Shown one piece after another: positions 13,545-16,410 of a stretch of 16,410 bases of DNA. The position numbers were made by a program, and so were the translations under genes. The stretch's first letter is position 1, and each line of letters begins with the position of its first letter. The notes beneath the pieces are model-generated. The model was not told the origin of the DNA, ran no database searches, and saw only the letters and a program-made list of their open reading frames with translations. Source of the stretch: Pseudomonadota bacterium (lineage in GTDB: Bacteria > Desulfobacterota > DSM-4660 > Desulfatiglandales > B25-G16); contig JADFWK010000158.1 of assembly GCA_015223015.1 (NCBI GenBank), positions 1 to 16,410 on the forward strand, read 5' to 3'.

Positions 13545-15290
13545 CTACTCCATAAACTTCATTTTCATTGCCCCGCGGGGGCATTCAGTCACGCATATAC
13601 CGCATCCCTTACAATAGTCCATATCTGGTATATATCCATAGCCCCCGGGATCGCTCTTTATGGCACTGTCCGGGCAGAAGATATAGCAGTTTCCACATTC
13701 GGTGCAGGAACCGCATATAAAACAACGCCTGGCTTCAGAGACTGCTTCCTGTTCGGAGGGTGATGTGATCAACTCCTGAAACCCACTTAATCTCTTTTTT
13801 GCGGGAATCATATCGATTTTAATCCGGGGTCGGTGATCAAAATAGAAGGGATTCATATCTTTATAGTCTATTACCTCTAAGCTCGGGTTTCTTCTCAGGA
13901 AGAGCGTTATTCCCTTCATACGGCCAACACTGATATTTCCCTTGTCCCCCCACTTGAACTGATCAAGGTTCTTTCCCTCACCCTTCAGCCCTTCGAGGGA
14001 TCGGTCAATGGCTATGGCAGCACGCTTCCCTGAGCCAATGGCATGGGTAACGGTATGACGGATATCAATAATGTCTCCACCGGCAAACAAGGTGGATTCA
14101 GTGGTCTGGCCCATCTGATCGGTCTCGACCACCCCTTTTTTGTGGGAGATAGAGGGGGGAAGATCATCTACCCTGGTACCCTCTCCTATGGCTAAGATCA
14201 TGCCGTCACAATCGATATCAAAGGTCTCCCCAGTGGGTACGGGTCGTCTCCGGCCAGAATCATCCACCTCTCCCAAGGCCATCTTTTCAAGTTTGATACC
14301 TGAAATCCCGTCCTGGCCGTATACCTCTTTTGGGGCGGCAAGAAAAAGAAATTCAACTCCCTCTTCCTTGGCCATTTCGATCTCTTCCGGGTGGGCTGGC
14401 ATCTCTTCCTCACCTCTACGATATACGACTGTCACCTCTGCCCCGAGCCTGCGAGAGACCCTGGCACAGTCTATGGCACTATTTCCACCACCGATCACAG
14501 CCATACTTTTGCCTATCTTTGGTTTTTTGCCAAGATTGATCTCCCGTAGGAATCTCAGTGCCTCAAAGATCCCCTGCTTATTGAGCCCCTCTATCCTCAG
14601 ACCGGTCTCCTCGTAAGCCCCGAGAGCGACAAATATGGCGTCAAACTGGGTATTAAGGGCATCCCAGGTGATATCTCTACCTATGGTGACGCCCATCTTG
14701 AATTCGATTCCCATCTCAGAGAGCCTGTTGATCTCTGCATCGAGGATGTCTTTGGGGAGCCGGTAGGCCGGAATACCATACCGCATCAGGCCGCCCGGCT
14801 TCTGATCCCTATCAAATATGGTAACACGGTATCCTCTCTTCCTTAAATGAAAGGCTGCACTCAGGCCTCCGGGGCCTGCACCCACTACGGCAATCTTTTT
14901 GTCTTTTTCTGGCTCAGTAACGTCTATCTTGAGGCCGTGGGAAAGACCGTAGTCGCCGATGAAGCGTTCGACCGTGTGGATAGACACGGCCTCATCGTGG
15001 TCTTTTCTATTACACTGCTCCTCACAGGTGTGGAAGCAGACTCGGCCCATGATTGCAGGGAAGGGATTTTCCTCCGTGATCAGTTTCCAGGCCTCCTCGA
15101 ACCTCTCCTGGCTGGCCAGATACATATATCCGGTAATGTCTTCGCCAGCAGGGCACTGCTGGTTACACGGGGAGACTCGGTCAATAAACAGGGGTTCGGC
15201 AAACTTCCAGCTTCCGGTTTTGTTTACCAGGCCGGGGGTGGTAGAGACGGCGCATAACGGAACGCTCACCTTTTTTTCGGTATATTTCAT
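13545..15290 (-). CDS. GltD-like FAD/NAD(P)H oxidoreductase fused to 2[4Fe-4S] ferredoxin domain
   Basis: This 581-residue protein joins two modules. The N-terminal part matches glutamate synthase small subunit-type proteins: [4Fe-4S] ligands C42, C46, C85, C89, C93, an FAD Rossmann motif GAGPGG (137-142), an NAD(P)H Rossmann motif GGGNSA (267-272) and the closing FAD motif FAGGD (402-406). The C-terminal part is a bacterial-type ferredoxin domain: a cysteine cluster C523, C526, C529, C532, C535, C539 and a second motif C560, C563, C566, C570 ending in CP. This domain equals the PorD/delta subunit of four-subunit enzymes. Together they should pass electrons between the PorAB catalytic core and NAD(P)(H), as in phenylglyoxylate:NAD oxidoreductase, where flavoprotein and ferredoxin are, from memory, separate subunits. 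A TTG six bases upstream extends the frame, but the ribosome binding site favours the ATG at 15290. Confidence 0.92.
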   Translation of the reverse strand: MKYTEKKVSVPLCAVSTTPGLVNKTGSWKFAEPLFIDRVSPCNQQCPAGEDITGYMYLASQERFEEAWKLITEENPFPAIMGRVCFHTCEEQCNRKDHDEAVSIHTVERFIGDYGLSHGLKIDVTEPEKDKKIAVVGAGPGGLSAAFHLRKRGYRVTIFDRDQKPGGLMRYGIPAYRLPKDILDAEINRLSEMGIEFKMGVTIGRDITWDALNTQFDAIFVALGAYEETGLRIEGLNKQGIFEALRFLREINLGKKPKIGKSMAVIGGGNSAIDCARVSRRLGAEVTVVYRRGEEEMPAHPEEIEMAKEEGVEFLFLAAPKEVYGQDGISGIKLEKMALGEVDDSGRRRPVPTGETFDIDCDGMILAIGEGTRVDDLPPSISHKKGVVETDQMGQTTESTLFAGGDIIDIRHTVTHAIGSGKRAAIAIDRSLEGLKGEGKNLDQFKWGDKGNISVGRMKGITLFLRRNPSLEVIDYKDMNPFYFDHRPRIKIDMIPAKKRLSGFQELITSPSEQEAVSEARRCFICGSCTECGNCYIFCPDSAIKSDPGGYGYIPDMDYCKGCGICVTECPRGAMKMKFME

Positions 15291-15296
15291 GTTCAA

Positions 15297-15303
15297 TCCC
15301 CTT
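15297..15303 (-). promoter_or_regulatory. Ribosome binding site that sets the flavoprotein start
   Basis: On the minus strand AAGGGGA ends six bases before the ATG at 15290, normal spacing. The in-frame TTG at 15296 immediately abuts this site, leaving no spacing. The ATG is therefore chosen, giving a protein two residues shorter than the longest frame. Confidence 0.75.
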
Positions 15304-15323
15304 GATTAACCTATCTTTACATG

Positions 15324-15350
15324 AAAGCGCCTAAAGTTTAGCGTGAGTTA
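15324..15350. repeat. Trace of the GTGNNCTAAA repeat arm between porG and the flavoprotein gene
   Basis: AAAGCGCCTAAAGTTTAGCG resembles the GTGCCTAAAGTT arm units of the transporter operon, followed by the dyad GTGAGTTAGATGGCTCAC (15343-15360). The 180-base gap holding it also has a stretch rich in GGTCAACGGACAACAGACCA, a low-complexity intergenic motif. No gene fits here. The match is short and may be an eroded copy or chance. Confidence 0.4.
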
Positions 15351-15476
15351 GATGGCTCACAAAACCTGGCACTTCTATTTAGGCCAGATTGTCTGTTATT
15401 GGGCAGTGTCCGCAGGCGACTCACTGTTTGCGGTCTTCCAACGGTCAACGGACAACAGACCACTGACACCAATTGG

Positions 15477-16040
15477 TTACAATTGGACAACATCGCTCAC
15501 TGTTTCATAGGCTTCTTGAGCGGCGGCGGCGTTGTTTTCAGTATATGCTGGCACATCAGTCTTGATACCCTCAATCAGGCTTTCCGGGGTAACGACCCCA
15601 AGCACCTTGGCCACAGCACCTAATATGGCAGTATTCACAATGGGAGACTGGGGACTGCCAAGATGATACTTTACGGCAATTTTTCCAGCCGGAACAGTGG
15701 CCACGCGAAAGCCTTTGAACATATCAGAAAACTCCGGCGGTTTCTTATTGCTGTTGATGATGATAATGCCGTCCTTCTTGAGTCCGTTGGCAAGAGGTAC
15801 CTGTTCTACCAGGAGAGGGTCGAGGACTACCAGATGGTCAGGTTCATATATCTCGGTGCGTATCCGTATGGGCTTGTCATCTACCCTCAAAAAAGCAGTC
15901 ACTGGTGCTCCTCTTCTTTCGACCCCGAACGCGGGAAAGGACTGGGAATATTTGCCATCCAGGAATACAGATGTGGCGAGAATCTTTGTCGCAACCACAG
16001 CCCCCTGGCCGCCCCGCCCGTGAAAACGTATCTCAATCAT
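15477..16040 (-). CDS. porG: 2-oxoacid:acceptor oxidoreductase gamma subunit (PorG-like)
   Basis: A 187-residue subunit of the 2-oxoacid:ferredoxin oxidoreductase gamma family, needed for assembly and CoA-dependent release in the complex. It starts [20 protein letters not shown], with the hallmark GRGGQG (8-13), then [10 protein letters not shown] (38-47) and LDPLLVEQ (73-80), and is of normal length. GGGGAG lies about seven bases before the ATG at 16040. It is the first gene of the Por operon and is separated from the flavoprotein gene by 186 bases, an unusually large gap for a complex whose other genes are coupled or overlap. That gap holds repeat traces. Confidence 0.93.
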
Positions 16041-16410
16041 ATTAGAGCTCCCCTTAATGTATCAGAAATTCTATCCGTTTTTAGCGGGTAATCATAGTCT
16101 TTTTAATGGCCTTACTTTTATGCCTGCCTGCCACCTGCCCGCTCATGCCTTGCAATGGCAGGTGGGTCGCTCTCGCTCAGGCCCTGCCCGATTTACTCGC
16201 CTTACTTCCGGCGGGCAAGTGGCAGGCGGGGAGGCGGGCGGGCCAGCCACATGGAATAATGAAGTATCGGGTACCAAAAATTGAATATTGATAATTATCG
16301 ATTTAATATTGATGAACTCGTAAAAAGCTCCATTATGCCAACGCGTGGGCATTATAATGGAAAGTAACCTGCGCTTTTAATAAATGTGTTTTTTCTATCA
16401 AATATCAAAT
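16041..16410. other. Upstream region of porG with GC-rich inverted repeat
   Basis: No convincing gene lies in these 370 bases. On the minus strand TATAAT occurs at about 16353-16358 with a weak TTAAAA about 18 bases upstream, a possible but poorly supported promoter; it overlaps a hairpin (CCATTATGCC at 16330-16339 with GGGCATTATAATGG at 16347-16360). An AT-rich dyad-like stretch lies around 16281-16312. The GC-rich inverted repeat at 16123-16230 is listed separately. Confidence 0.5.
16123..16230. repeat. GC-rich 20-bp inverted repeat upstream of porG
   Basis: CCTGCCTGCCACCTGCCCGC at 16123-16142 pairs with GCGGGCAAGTGGCAGGCGGG at 16211-16230 with 18 of 20 bases complementary. The enclosed 68 bases contain smaller dyads. 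It lies 83 bases before the porG start and would form a strong hairpin in the leader if transcription begins further upstream. It may be a dispersed repeat or a leader regulatory structure; the base composition is much richer in G+C than the flanks. Confidence 0.6.

Noticed and set aside
15291..15296. TTG start for the flavoprotein giving two more residues
   Set aside because: The AAGGGGA ribosome binding site abuts the TTG with no spacing and is well spaced for the ATG at 15290.
16057..16352. Short open frames on both strands upstream of porG
   Set aside because: They derive from the GC-rich inverted repeat, overlap one another on both strands and lack ribosome binding sites.

Overview
The window looks like a piece of a mesophilic anaerobe's chromosome. 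I infer Desulfobacterota or a related syntrophic or sulfate-reducing lineage. The basis is the gene content (ferredoxin-type 2-oxoacid oxidoreductase, GltD-like flavoprotein, radical SAM protein), moderate G+C, and many small dispersed hairpin repeats (ATTCCCGC..GCGGGAAT type). No rRNA, tRNA or CRISPR array was seen, so the lineage is inference only.

Layout: 1-785 is non-coding and rich in hairpins. A lone plus-strand gene (786-1775) encodes a biotin-synthase-like radical SAM protein. Everything else is on the minus strand and reads right to left. The 2-oxoacid oxidoreductase operon (16040-11473) is porG, then a GltD-like FAD protein fused to a 2[4Fe-4S] ferredoxin domain, then porA, then porB. 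A repeat-rich gap (10849-11472) follows, holding the first ~29 codons of a lost CoA-disulfide-reductase-type flavoprotein. Next is a dipeptide/oligopeptide ABC transporter operon (10848-3866): binding protein, DppB, DppC, a four-helix-bundle S23-type protein, DppD and DppF. An acyl-CoA synthetase (3520-1901) comes last, separated from dppF by a 309-bp MITE-like element.

A plausible joint role is peptide or amino-acid catabolism. Peptides would enter through the ABC transporter, their amino acids would be converted to 2-oxoacids by enzymes outside the window, and the Por-type complex would oxidise these to acyl-CoA. Electrons would pass through the built-in ferredoxin/FAD module, probably to or from NAD(P)H. 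The AMP-forming ligase activates a carboxylic acid. This is context inference; substrates cannot be read from sequence.

The most unusual feature is a repeat system occupying nearly every untranslated junction of the transporter operon. An S23/IVS-family gene sits between dppC and dppD, flanked by arms of GTGNNCTAAA-type units with a perfect 22-bp inverted repeat. The dppD-dppF gap has a deleted copy that keeps the last 15 codons of the same protein between the same arms. The gap between the binding-protein gene and dppB has an arm alone. The transporter genes directly downstream of these repeats lack a clear Shine-Dalgarno sequence, whereas most other genes have one, and dppD takes its last codons from repeat DNA. 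The architecture (hairpin arms around an S23-family gene) resembles 23S rRNA intervening sequences but lies inside an mRNA. Two transporter subunits also carry large insertions: about 145 residues in the binding protein and about 65 residues with two predicted helices in DppC.
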